NCBI RefSeq assembly: GCF_013178945.1
Contig: NZ_JABFDM010000003.1
Coordinates: 1-64,000, forward strand
DNA from: Bradyrhizobium aeschynomenes
GTDB lineage: Bacteria > Pseudomonadota > Alphaproteobacteria > Rhizobiales > Xanthobacteraceae
Reading direction: 5' to 3'
Length of the DNA stretch: 64,000 nucleotides
The first letter of the stretch is position 1. Each line of letters begins with the position of its first letter. Both the position numbers and the translations under genes were made by a program. A model generated the notes under the pieces. It ran no database searches, was not told the origin of the DNA, and worked only from the letters and a program-made list of their open reading frames with translations. Shown here piece after piece: positions 18,893-27,670 of this stretch.

Positions 18893-19327
18893 TCAGGGCT
18901 CGCGTTTTCCACGGAGAGCTTTGTTCCGCTCTCTGGCTAGAGCGATGCGGCTCGGCCCGCGTGGAAGACTACAGGAGTCCTCGAAGAAATCGGGAGAGTA
19001 GGCACACATTCGAGCGAACAAGAGCTTGTTCCTGCATTGAGCGAGTGAGAACAGGATACTGAACAGCAATCCAAGAGTGCTCGCTATTGTTTCGCCATTC
19101 CAGAATGAAACGTGTCCGCTGATGAGCCACCACAGACCGAATGTCAGTGCCGCGAAGACAATCGACTGCACAAACGCTACGGTAGCGCCGATGACGTTGT
19201 TTGATTTTTTCACATGCGAAAAGGATAAGCCGCTGGCATACGTAAGTGAGATGGCGAGGGAGAGGGCGACCTGGATAAGAAATTGGCCCACGAGCAGTCC
19301 GCAAAATAGACCAGCAACAATGTTCAT
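18893..19327 (-). CDS. small multi-pass membrane protein coupled to HEPN-like gene
   Basis: The 144-residue protein has hydrophobic segments at about residues 2-28, 45-71 and 81-100, and a basic cytoplasmic tail rich in Arg/Ser. Its ATG overlaps the stop of the upstream gene in an ATGA, so the two are translationally coupled and probably work together. Codon use and GC content are lower than in the host regions. No family is recognised. A membrane-acting partner of an abortive-infection or toxin-type protein is one possibility. Confidence 0.65.
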   Translation of the reverse strand: MNIVAGLFCGLLVGQFLIQVALSLAISLTYASGLSFSHVKKSNNVIGATVAFVQSIVFAALTFGLWWLISGHVSFWNGETIASTLGLLFSILFSLAQCRNKLLFARMCAYSPDFFEDSCSLPRGPSRIALARERNKALRGKREP

Positions 19328-19944
19328 GAGTTCCCCCTCCGACGTACAGCGAGTGGCTTCTCGAAGCCAAGCGTCTCTCCGCTCATTTCCCATTTGCCAA
19401 AGAATCCATGCGGCCCCTTCCACCCCTTGCCAAAAAGTTCAGTAAGTCGTCTTCCGTATGCGTGCATTAAGCGTTCGTACCCTCCCCACAAGGAGAGATG
19501 TAGCTCTCGCTCTTGTTCCGTGTCTTCGATCGTCAACCCGCACGGATATCGAAACCACGAGTCCAGGCCGGTCTCGAAGGAGCGCAGCACCCATAGATAT
19601 TGCTTCTTGTACGGGATTAGGCTCGACTGGGCTTGCAGCTTGATCAAGCTATGAGATTTTAAATTTGCCGACAATCGGCCGTTGGAAATCCAATGTGGGT
19701 GCTCATAGACAAGAAATGCCTTTATCGTATTTTCCAATGCGAAGCCGCCTAGCAGAAAGACTACCTTATCAAGGCCCCTTGTCTGTTGAAGTACCGCGTT
19801 GTTCGGATCCACCTTGAACACAATGCTTGACCGGTCTCGAGTCCGGTAGAGCGCGGTAGCCTGCTCGTGCAGCGACTCAGCCATCAAGAGCCAGGAATGG
19901 GGGTTGGCAAAGTCGTCGACAAATCTTCTATTTTCGTCGGCCAT
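19324..19944 (-). CDS. HEPN-like protein, coupled to membrane protein
   Basis: The 206-residue protein is mostly helical. GFALENTIKAFLVYEHPHW followed by LKSHSLIKLQAQ resembles the helix pair and downstream His-Leu motif of HEPN-fold proteins, but the RNase-type RxxxxH signature is not seen. The N-terminus (NPHSWLLMAESLHEQATALY) also matches the HEPN first helix pattern. ATG at 19944 has GGGGAT upstream. It overlaps the membrane-protein gene by ATGA. HEPN proteins are common in toxin-antitoxin and abortive-infection systems; that role is inferred. Confidence 0.65.
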   Translation of the reverse strand: MADENRRFVDDFANPHSWLLMAESLHEQATALYRTRDRSSIVFKVDPNNAVLQQTRGLDKVVFLLGGFALENTIKAFLVYEHPHWISNGRLSANLKSHSLIKLQAQSSLIPYKKQYLWVLRSFETGLDSWFRYPCGLTIEDTEQERELHLSLWGGYERLMHAYGRRLTELFGKGWKGPHGFFGKWEMSGETLGFEKPLAVRRRGNS

Positions 19945-20067
19945 TTCAATCCCCTACAACACGTCTCCAGAATCGGGTATCGCTAAACTCAATTAACGAT
20001 CGTAGCTTTTATATACACCGGCTATGCCACACCTGACCGGCTGAAGCTCCCTTGACCCGCAGTCCAT

Positions 20068-20168
20068 GTCCGAAATGGGCTGACAGCGTACGGGACCCGC
20101 GTGCTCTGACCACGTCCGTTCGAGGCGATTTCCGGACATGACGAGGCGGTCGGAATAAGTCGTGAATG
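20068..20168 (+). repeat. island repeat, copy B
   Basis: It opens with GTCCGAAATGGGCTGACAG and ends with TTCCGGACATGACGAGGCGG plus AGTCGTGAATG, in the same order as copy C at 21905-22005 over about 100 bases. It fills most of the gap between diverging island genes; the remainder to 20440 shows no convincing gene. Confidence 0.65.
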
Positions 20169-20440
20169 AATTGCAACGGACAGCGATTGCTGGGCTCTTT
20201 GGGATTTTCAAGTTGTACGCTGCAAACGAATTGGTTGACAAAGGCGATGGCATCGCCGCCAGGATGGCGCCACACAGCTCGCATTCCGCCTTGCCCCGCC
20301 GCTGGGCCAGTCTTCGGTGGCGCTCTTTCGATCTCGACGAGGTCGCCCGCCGTGCTCGGTGCGCCGGCAGCTGGCGGCGAAGCGTATATCATGATTTGAG
20401 CGCACGACGGCCGACTGACTCCTCGGCCGAGAAAGGGACG

Positions 20441-21052
20441 TTGATCGTGGTTCGCACTGTAAAGGCAATCGCCCTTTTCACAGTCATCGTTCTCCTCCCA
20501 TTTGTGGTCGCGGGCACGCTCATCAAGTTTGGAATCTTGAGCCCATTCCAGCCTGGAACGGCTCGCACACTGTTGTTTGGAGCTATTACAATCGCCTTTA
20601 CGATCGCTGCGAGTATCGTTGCGGACGGGATCTCCCCCTCGAAGCCCATACAGCCCTTCGAGGCTACCAAGGGGCTTGTCGATCGATTTCTTTTGCCATC
20701 TGAAGACATATACCTTCCCGCTGTCACTCTGAGCCGTTCTATTTCGAAGGGATTCTTCGACCTAATCAGAAATCTTGCGGTTATCGGCGCCCTCAAATAT
20801 TTCGCTGATAAGACCGGTAACGCCTACTTGGAATTGGCCGTTCAGCTTTGCTTTTGCGTGATGATTGTTTGGGTCTATAGCTATCTAATTATTTGGAAGG
20901 TTCGTTTGTTCGGACACTTGACGTGGGGAGGATTTGGAGACCTCATCGATGCGCTTCTTACGTGGGCACTTTCGACAGCGGCAGCCCTGTTCATTTTTCG
21001 GACGATCGGTTCGATCGTCGATGCCATTGTCAAGGGCCAGATCAAGGTATGA
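20441..21052 (+). CDS. hypothetical membrane protein
   Basis: The 203-residue protein has predicted membrane helices at about residues 7-27, 37-56, 124-143 and 169-188, and short polar loops (SPSKPIQPFEATKGLVDRF). TTG at 20441 follows AAAGGG; GTG at 20447 is the alternative. The longer frame to 20162 passes through the repeat and is not credible. AT content is above the host average. No homologue family is recognised. The gene downstream also has a membrane segment, so a two-protein membrane unit is possible. Confidence 0.7.
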   Translation: MIVVRTVKAIALFTVIVLLPFVVAGTLIKFGILSPFQPGTARTLLFGAITIAFTIAASIVADGISPSKPIQPFEATKGLVDRFLLPSEDIYLPAVTLSRSISKGFFDLIRNLAVIGALKYFADKTGNAYLELAVQLCFCVMIVWVYSYLIIWKVRLFGHLTWGGFGDLIDALLTWALSTAAALFIFRTIGSIVDAIVKGQIKV

Positions 21053-21160
21053 GGTGCCAGTGGTGGCTTCCAACATCAGAGGGCAATCATCGCGTCGACT
21101 CCATCGGCACGCTTGAGACATGTGCTCGAACTTTTCTTTTCCCAGAAGCAGGAGAGTTGG

Positions 21161-21886
21161 GTGAGCAACGGATCCAGACCTTGGACCACCGAAGACGAAA
21201 AAATGCTCCGCTTATTGGCGTCGACCAAATTGCCGTCCGAGATCGCTCGCAAACTGAACCGGAGTGAAGCAGCAGTTCTTCATCGGAGCCAAAAGCTTGG
21301 TCTAAAGTTGAAGCAGCTACCGCAATCGGGGGGGCAGGACTCACCTTCAAAACAGGGAGCGTCGATTGGCAAGATATGCGCCGCCATCGCCACAGCTCTG
21401 GGGCTTGCTCTGAGCTATTTCGGAGTAACAGGCCGGCCGCCGTGGCCAACAGAGCCGATTTTTTCGGTCAATTCACCTTCCTTCGGTTCGCCATTCGACG
21501 TGTCCTTCAACGCGACGAATAAAAGCGCGTTCTTCGACCATTCAAACTTGAAAGTAGGATGCTCGGTCCTTTGCTCCGAGACCAAAACTCCGGCGGGCGG
21601 TCGAATTACAACAAATGGAACATTCATCGTTCCGGCTACGGGCCCCGCCGCACTAGAAGCCGGCCAGACTCAGCAGTTTATGTGCAATTTGCGAGGCACC
21701 TTTATGCTCGGAGATCGAGATATCGTCGACCGCCTTCCTGATTCCGCAATCGCTTTCGTTACCGAATACGATCAGCTCTGGGGCTGGTGGCACAAAAAAG
21801 TTCGTAGCGATCCTTTTAGCCTGAACAAGAGGGCTGTTCCCCCGCAGTGGGTTCAAGGCCGTCTTCCAGGAAGCTGTAAATTCTGA
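21161..21886 (+). CDS. Myb/SANT-like HTH protein with membrane anchor
   Basis: The 241-residue product starts with a Myb/GcrA-type DNA-binding helix-turn-helix (RPWTTEDEKMLRLLASTKLPSEIARKLNRSEAAVLHRSQKLGL, residues 6-48). A linker, one membrane helix (KICAAIATALGLALSYFGV, about 67-85) and a 150-residue external domain with several cysteines follow. GTG at 21161 follows AGGAGA. A DNA-binding head joined to a single membrane span and an exported domain suggests a one-component membrane sensor-regulator, though the head may only act in protein contacts. No known family assigned. Confidence 0.72.
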   Translation: MSNGSRPWTTEDEKMLRLLASTKLPSEIARKLNRSEAAVLHRSQKLGLKLKQLPQSGGQDSPSKQGASIGKICAAIATALGLALSYFGVTGRPPWPTEPIFSVNSPSFGSPFDVSFNATNKSAFFDHSNLKVGCSVLCSETKTPAGGRITTNGTFIVPATGPAALEAGQTQQFMCNLRGTFMLGDRDIVDRLPDSAIAFVTEYDQLWGWWHKKVRSDPFSLNKRAVPPQWVQGRLPGSCKF

Positions 21887-21904
21887 CTGGCGCAGCGAAC
21901 TAGC

Positions 21905-22005
21905 GTCCGTAATGGGCTGACAACGTACGTCACCTGACTGACCCCGGGGCGTCGGTTCGGGGCGACTTCCGGACATGACCGGGCGGTCAGATTGAGTCGT
22001 GAATG
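21905..22005 (+). repeat. island repeat, copy C
   Basis: GTCCGTAATGGGCTGACAAC..TTCCGGACATGACCGGGCGG..AGTCGTGAATG is the most complete copy. It continues with a less conserved extension to about 22070 (CGGCCACGGCT) shared with copy A. A partial copy D (GTCCGTAATGGGCTGATT) lies at 23655-23690. Confidence 0.7.
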
Positions 22006-22332
22006 GTGTGAGACCGGCTGTGGCATCAACCTACCGGCCACGGCTCCCCCGACCCAAACCAGACGATCTGCTGTCCATCATTGCTTATTGCGCACTGTCA
22101 ATTGCCGGTTCCGTGCACCACGCAGCCCAGAGGCTAGATCACATCTGAACGATTTTCGCGGACGCCGACCATAGGATGAAATGGGCTGGCACGGATTGAA
22201 GGCAGCCCAGCCGCACAACCGTCGTATGCTAGGCTGACCCAGCGATCATGGATGTTCCGGGTGTAACGACTTCGCAGTTGAAGCGAAGGTTGCAGCTAAG
22301 GCAAGATACCCTTGAACGGGGGGGCACGTCAC

Positions 22333-22530
22333 GTGGTTCAGGATCGAGGCGGCTGTTTGGGTGCTTTGCTGGGCGTGCTGGCTATCATGGGCCTAGCTTG
22401 GCTATTCGCTCCAAAGACGGAAAGAGAACTAATGGACCACGCGCGCAGAACCTGTGAGAGCCGTGGCGGCATCTTCTACGACAAGGATTTAGGTAACGGC
22501 GTACACCAGCTGTGCCATGATATTCGATGA
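22333..22530 (+). CDS. small single-pass membrane protein
   Basis: The 65-residue product has one membrane helix (GCLGALLGVLAIMGLAWLFA) and a polar tail with two cysteines (TCESRGGIFYDKDLGNGVHQLC). GTG 22333 is used; TTG 22312 is an in-frame alternative. The tail pattern (Cys, Gly-Gly, Cys about 22 apart) resembles small exported proteins with a disulfide. It is short, so coding status is uncertain. Confidence 0.45.
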   Translation: MVQDRGGCLGALLGVLAIMGLAWLFAPKTERELMDHARRTCESRGGIFYDKDLGNGVHQLCHDIR

Positions 22531-22598
22531 ATCCGTTTTTAGGGGATTGTGCTGACTCGCGTTCGGGTTGAAATTCAAAAATAAACGGGGGGTCTCTC

Positions 22599-23390
22599 AT
22601 GCTTTGGGAAGCAGCTATCCATCAGGTGCGTCCGCACGTCGTCCGCATTCAAACGCCTAACGCCCAGGGCACGGGCTTTCTTGCTCTCTACAACTATGAC
22701 TCATCTTGGTGCGGAATAGCAACGGCAGCCCACGTAGTTGAATATGCTGACACCTGGCAACTGCCAATCAAGATCGATACCGAGAACGACTCACGATTTT
22801 TGAATTCTAATGAACGCGTGGTCTTTCTAGACCACCAAACTGATTCTGCAGTTGTTCTGTTTTTGAAAGGCAACCTTCGACTTCCCGAGACGCCGATAAC
22901 ACTCATTCCAATGGACGATACAGTCAGCATCGGTTCAGAGGCGGGATGGCTGGGATATCCGAACACTTATTCCGACATGATGTGCTTCTTCGCCGGTACG
23001 GTTAGCGGTCGGAATGTTGCTCAGAGGTTTTACCTCATTGACGGTGTTGCTATCCACGGAGTGAGTGGAGGACCTGTCTTTCGTTGGTCAAGCCAAGGAG
23101 AAGTTCAGATCATCGGAGTGATGGTTGCCTATCATGCCAACTTGGCGACAGGTGCGCCACTTCCTGGCATGTCGCGCGCCCAAGATGTTTCACATTTTCA
23201 CGGGGTCATCAATCACATCAAATCGATTGACGATGCCAACGTGCGGAAGAAGGAATTTGAGGAGCAGTCCCGAGGCCAGGCGGGAACAGCTATTGCCACA
23301 ATGGGAGGCCAGCCAGCGGCCTCACCACGCCCAGACGATAATCCATTTACCAGGGACTCGGCAGCGGTGGATATTCCTGCCGCTGATTGA
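22599..23390 (+). CDS. trypsin-like serine protease domain protein
   Basis: The 263-residue protein has the chymotrypsin-fold catalytic triad: His in IATAAHVVEYA (about residue 45), Asp in LDHQTDSAVV (about 82) and Ser in VSGGPVFR (about 154). There is no signal peptide, so it is probably cytoplasmic. The last 60 residues are a polar linker and tail. Similar stand-alone proteases occur in bacterial defence islands; a defensive role here is inferred only from location. A GGGGGG stretch precedes the ATG. Confidence 0.82.
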   Translation: MLWEAAIHQVRPHVVRIQTPNAQGTGFLALYNYDSSWCGIATAAHVVEYADTWQLPIKIDTENDSRFLNSNERVVFLDHQTDSAVVLFLKGNLRLPETPITLIPMDDTVSIGSEAGWLGYPNTYSDMMCFFAGTVSGRNVAQRFYLIDGVAIHGVSGGPVFRWSSQGEVQIIGVMVAYHANLATGAPLPGMSRAQDVSHFHGVINHIKSIDDANVRKKEFEEQSRGQAGTAIATMGGQPAASPRPDDNPFTRDSAAVDIPAAD

Positions 23391-24841
23391 GCCAGCCATC
23401 ACCATTCACGCGCTGCCCGTAGCTGGCTCGGCGCCATGAGCCGTTATGCGTTTCGAGGGGCGCCGATCTGCCGACGTTCTGCCCCTATCCCCAACCACTA
23501 ACAGAGTCAGGGCGCCGTTCATTTTGCTCGAGCTCCATGGGGCGCCCGGTTACCGTTGCGTCCGGTGTATGACGACAAGAGGGTTTGGCACGGAACACCA
23601 CAGCCGCCCGTCGTTTGGGCCTTTCAATAAGCCCGACATGCGGGCAAAGGCTTGTGTCCGTAATGGGCTGATTGCGGACGTCGGTCACCTGATCGCGACG
23701 GTTCGCAATGGGGCACTCGCGTTACGTTCGGTGCCTCGGATCATTTCCGGTCATCAACTAGAAAGCTGACTCCAAGGGGGCTCCGCCTCTTCAGTCGAGT
23801 GCCTGTGCTCACAAGAATCAATAAGCGTATGGAGGCCAAGAGCCGGGCCACAGAAGCCCAGTCAAGGCCGTGAGCCGGCTCCGAGGGCCGCGCGCAGCGC
23901 GAGCCTGGACGGAGCTCCGTTGGTTGGTCCGGCAGCGGCCTTCCGAGCGCTCATGGCTAGGACTGTCCCAATCTGCGAACCAGTTCGCCAGGCTGCGAAT
24001 GGTGCCGTTCGGGACGTTGATTGTCCTCGCCTTTCATCTTCGAGCAACTCTACGAGGTCTGCTTTAGTGCCATGCTCCTCTGAGTGAACGCAAAGACATG
24101 CGACCGCCGATTCTACGCCGCGGAGAGGCGCTTTTATCTTGCCGTTGAACCCGCTCTACGCTCGCTCCTCTCGAATCCCAGGCTGAACTGCGCTCAGACA
24201 CCGCGCGGTGGCTACACGAGTGGTGAGTCTCAGGCTGCATCTTTGCTGCGGCTCCGGTCGGACCATTGGCATCCGAGCGCAGGGTCTTAGCGATCTATCG
24301 AGACAAACCAGAGTGATCGAACTGCATCGGCGATGCTGTTCGTCCGCAGATCCGAGATGGGCAGTCGGACTGCCCTCCAGCATCAATTCAACACGCATCG
24401 GTGCAGCATCGAGGAAAGCTGGTGTTAAAATCGCCGATATGGCCGGCTCAGATCGAGTGTCGATCGGCGGCAGGTCGGCAGCAACAGCGCATCGTGGCCG
24501 TTAAGGGGAGGGCTGTAGCGTGCGACGTCGCGCGATTCGGCCGTTCCGCTCTGGCTTCGGACATGCCACCTTTGCAGGACACCTACGCGCAGGCCATGGC
24601 TCGCGAGGCTTGGTCCGCTTTCGCCAAGCAGCGGTCAGAATCGCCCACCATCTGGCACCACTACGCCCAGGGCCTCTCTGTATTTCTCTCCACGGGGGCG
24701 AGCAGGAGGGATGACCGATCCCGGGCTGGGCAGGCAGCTCCCCGTTCCGGCCACTTTGGTCAGCGTCATCGCTTTTCAGCAGCCGGCCTTTCGCGTGCCT
24801 CCGATGGCGCGGGGCCGAGACGCAAGGAGTAGCATCTGATC
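23391..24841. other. gene-poor, apparently decayed stretch
   Basis: About 1.45 kb without a convincing intact gene. It contains the partial repeat D near 23655. Open frames here (for example plus-strand 24401-24832) have arginine/serine-rich compositions typical of shadow frames, although one patch with the peptide SAFAKQRSESPTIWHHYAQG could be a remnant of a lost gene. Loss of former cargo genes is the simplest explanation. Confidence 0.45.
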
Positions 24842-25888
24842 ATGACCGAGTCCGTTCCGCCCCATCCATTCGATGACATGGAGGCGCTGGCCTGGCTGCG
24901 CTCCCAGCCCAAGGGATACGTGACGTTCAGCGCCGCTGAGCTTGGGCGCCAATGGGGCTGGAATAGGATGCGGACCAGTCGTCGCCTGAAAGCCTGGGAG
25001 CGCGGCGGCCTGATCAGTCGTAACGCTGAAGCGATCATTGTAACGGGGACCGTAACACCGACCGTTACAGATGGTACCGCTGGCGTTACGGACGCCGCCG
25101 GCGTCACAGGGACATCCGGAGCGGAGGAAGCCCATCGTTCCCCGATACGCGTCAAGCTCGCTGCTTTGATTGTCGCTCTGGCGCTGGCTTGTGTATCGGC
25201 TGCCTTTTCCATCGACGGCCTGACCGCGATCTTTGCCGGAGCCTTCTGGCCTGTCATCATCATGGGCGGGGTGCTGGAGGCCGGAAAGCTCGTGGCGGCG
25301 GCTTGGCTGACGGAGCATTGGACGTCTGCGCCGTCCCTCCTGAGGTTCGTCCTCGTCCTGATGATTGGCGTGTTGATGGGCCTGAACGCCGTTGGCGTAT
25401 TCGGCTTCCTCACCCGCGCTCACCTCGACCATATGGCGTCCATAGATCTCACCCTTGCCGACAGGACCGCAGACGTTGAGGCCCGCCTCGGAATGCAGAG
25501 CCGAGTGGTCACCGACATTGACCGGCGCATTGCCCAGATCGACGCGGCCATCGACGAGGCGACGCGCCTTGGCCGGCCCGTCGGAGCGATGACGATTGCT
25601 GACCAGAGGCGCCGCGAACGTGCCGACATCGCGGCAGAACGCCGTCGTGAGTCCCAGGCTCTCGCTAATCTACAGATCGAAAAAGCCAAGATTGACGCGC
25701 AACGCAGGCGTGCCGAGGCCGAGGTCGGACCAATACGATATCTCGCCGAGCTGATTGGCATACCCGCCACCGACTTCGAGCGAGCGGTCCGGTTGCTCAC
25801 GCTGGCGCTTGTTGCCGTCCTTGACCCGATGGCAGTGGCGCTGTTGCTCGCTGCCGGAGTTCACGCCAGGCGCGCGGGTTCATTCTGA
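24842..25888 (+). CDS. winged-helix plus membrane protein of mobile-element type
   Basis: The 348-residue protein begins with a winged-helix-like segment (FDDMEALAWLRSQPKGYVTFSAAELGRQWGWNRMRTSRRLKAWERGGLI). A Thr/Val-rich linker follows, then three membrane helices (about 106-126, 132-150, 170-190), a long charged coiled coil (about 205-300) and two C-terminal helices. Membrane plus coiled-coil proteins of this layout recur in rhizobial prophages and islands; their function is unknown. The start is the ATG at 24842. The linker is probably flexible and repetitive rather than folded. Confidence 0.8.
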   Translation: MTESVPPHPFDDMEALAWLRSQPKGYVTFSAAELGRQWGWNRMRTSRRLKAWERGGLISRNAEAIIVTGTVTPTVTDGTAGVTDAAGVTGTSGAEEAHRSPIRVKLAALIVALALACVSAAFSIDGLTAIFAGAFWPVIIMGGVLEAGKLVAAAWLTEHWTSAPSLLRFVLVLMIGVLMGLNAVGVFGFLTRAHLDHMASIDLTLADRTADVEARLGMQSRVVTDIDRRIAQIDAAIDEATRLGRPVGAMTIADQRRRERADIAAERRRESQALANLQIEKAKIDAQRRRAEAEVGPIRYLAELIGIPATDFERAVRLLTLALVAVLDPMAVALLLAAGVHARRAGSF

Positions 25889-26205
25889 CCGTTGCTGCTT
25901 CGTCTCGGAGCAAGCCCTTCGTGCGATCCGGGTCTTGACCAAATCGGCGAGCAGCAGACCTTCTTCCGCGCAAACGTACAGCCGAAGGCCAGAAGAACGA
26001 AGCAAGGAGTTTCTCACACCCTATGCACCTCGGGTGCTGACGTTTCGCGGGCCTCACGCGGCTATCTCATTGGGGTGAGTTAAGGAATTCCTGTTGGTCG
26101 GTGTTCACATGAGCAGATCCGAGTGAGTACGGCGGTCTCTCGGCATTAAATTTCGCGAGGTGGGACAGCTCTCCCACACCCCGCCGGGAGACGGTTAGTA
26201 GTGCT
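25889..26205. other. intergenic region
   Basis: 317 bases between converging genes. It contains a CCCACACCCCGCC-rich segment near 26170 but no hairpin strong enough to call a terminator and no plausible coding sequence. Confidence 0.4.
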
Positions 26206-26712
26206 TCATCCCGGGATGGCACCAAGAGATGTCGGTGTGGCGTCCCGACCGCGAAGGTTCAGCCGCCGAGGGGCGATCCATCGACGCTTCGGCTCTACGC
26301 CAGAATCGATTAGCGCCTGCTTCATTGAACTTTGCCATGCCAGCATCTGTGGCGAAACAAAGTTGTAGAGGGCATAAAACTTGGTGATAGCACGCCAGAT
26401 GATCACTGGCGGTTCGCTATTATTGATAGCCACTATCTCGCGGCGCTCGCCATCTACGTTGCCGTGCTTGAGCCAGTTGATTACCGCGTTCGGGTCGTTC
26501 GTAAAGCCTTCCATTTCGGGCGCGCGGCCGGCAAACTCTTTCACCCTCTGCCGGAAGTGAGGTTCATCTGTGTTGGGCAGCATGCCCTCAGCCGCAGCGG
26601 CGAGCGTAATGGCGCATTCCCAATGTTGCTGCCGATAGCATTCGATAGCGACATGTATTTGCCGCATCGCGGCGTACTCAATTTTGGTTTCCACGTGAGA
26701 CGGACCAAGCAC
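26206..26712 (-). CDS. hypothetical helical protein
   Basis: The 168-residue protein has an N-terminal helical pair with RQIHVAIECYRQQHWECAITLAAAAEGMLP. This resembles a widespread family of uncharacterised helical proteins that carry an A(I/H)TLAxAAExxL core and may be HEPN-related. The middle segment GFTNDPNAVINWLKHGN is also family-like. GTG at 26712 has GGGGAG at acceptable distance. The basic C-terminal 25 residues look disordered. No function assigned. Confidence 0.7.
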   Translation of the reverse strand: MLGPSHVETKIEYAAMRQIHVAIECYRQQHWECAITLAAAAEGMLPNTDEPHFRQRVKEFAGRAPEMEGFTNDPNAVINWLKHGNVDGERREIVAINNSEPPVIIWRAITKFYALYNFVSPQMLAWQSSMKQALIDSGVEPKRRWIAPRRLNLRGRDATPTSLGAIPG

Positions 26713-26820
26713 TGCTAGAACTCCCCCCGATCAAAGGTGGCAAGCTAGCGAAATTCTCGTACGGCGTGAATGCACGGAGTGCTCAAGAGCCCACAAAAAG
26801 AGAAAGGAAGAGTGGGTATC

Positions 26821-26976
26821 ATGTACCGCCTCAAAGAGCTTGAGGCAGAAGAGCTGAACCTCATTGCGATCGCGCTAGGGGACTTGCCGTTCAAATCGGT
26901 TGCGCCCCTTGTCGCCCAGTTGAGGCGCAGGTGGAGGCCATTGAGGCGGAGAATGCCAGCATTAAGGCTGTTATGA
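26821..26976 (+). pseudogene. frameshifted small phage-type protein
   Basis: ATG 26821 follows AAAGGAAGAG and encodes MYRLKELEAEELNLIAIALG DLPFKSVAPLVAQ (33 residues, shown in two parts), a start seen in small rhizobial phage-type proteins. At about 26918 the frame changes to arginine-rich nonsense. The next frame reads VEAQVEAIEAENASIKAVM, a natural continuation of the same coiled coil. One missing base explains this. Either the gene is dead or translation shifts frame; decay is more likely given the neighbours. Confidence 0.6.
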
Positions 26977-27169
26977 CGCTGCCGTCACCGAAACGCGGCG
27001 CGTGTCGCCTCCGTCGCCTCGAGTGCGATCTCGTCCGCAAGCACGGGCGAGAACGCAGCAACCGCAGGAGTGCAGCGCACCTCATCGCGCTCGCAGTGTT
27101 CGCGGCTGGTATTTTGGCATTACTACTCTTGCGACGATCTGCAGGGATTGCGCCGGGGGTAGCGCCGTC

Positions 27170-27670
27170 TCACTGAATGCTCTTGCCGCCCAGTAAGCCA
27201 ACGATCGCGCCGAAGCCAGCGACCGCGAGCGTTCGGGTCGTCTCCATCGCGGCGGTTTGTCCTGCCGTTGGGTCTTTGACGAAAACGGCGAGCGCGACGA
27301 AAGCGACGCTTACCAGCAAGGTCAGCACCAACACGGACCAGAAGACCAGCTTGAAATGAGCTGCAACCGGTATAGTCGCTGGCTCGGCGGTTACCGGCTT
27401 CACAGGTTCGGGCGCAGCACGGTCAGCCTTGCGAGCTGCGCGCGGCTTGGCGGGAGCAGCAATGGCTTTGCTGGCGGGCTTGTTTCCTGGGGCTTTGAGA
27501 GAAGTGAACTCAGAAATCGTATCTGCTACGATATTCTTCAGATGCGGAGCGACCTTGACGACAAGCGTGGACGTCTTTGGATCTGAGATGGTTGTTGATA
27601 GCGTTGCCGCCGCATTGGCCAGCCATCCGCCGGATGAGGTTACGATGCCGTCGTCGGATCTTTTGCCCAT
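27170..27670 (-). CDS. hypothetical membrane protein
   Basis: The 166-residue protein has a hydrophilic N-terminal half with Ala/Pro/Lys-rich linker (about residues 65-95). Two membrane segments follow (FKLVFWSVLVLTLLVSVAFVAL at about 110-131, and the terminal LAVAGFGAIVGLLGG). The layout suggests a single cytoplasmic head anchored at the membrane. ATG at 27670 is chosen; the frame is open to 27748. It has no recognisable family but is of the type found in rhizobial prophages. Confidence 0.65.
   Translation of the reverse strand: MGKRSDDGIVTSSGGWLANAAATLSTTISDPKTSTLVVKVAPHLKNIVADTISEFTSLKAPGNKPASKAIAAPAKPRAARKADRAAPEPVKPVTAEPATIPVAAHFKLVFWSVLVLTLLVSVAFVALAVFVKDPTAGQTAAMETTRTLAVAGFGAIVGLLGGKSIQ

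Noticed and set aside
20009..20392. minus-strand 127-residue frame
   Set aside because: Half of it lies in the repeated block B and no ribosome site is present.
24401..24832. plus-strand 143-residue frame with a plausible middle segment
   Set aside because: Arg/Ser-rich ends and no start signal; kept only as a possible remnant in the decayed patch.
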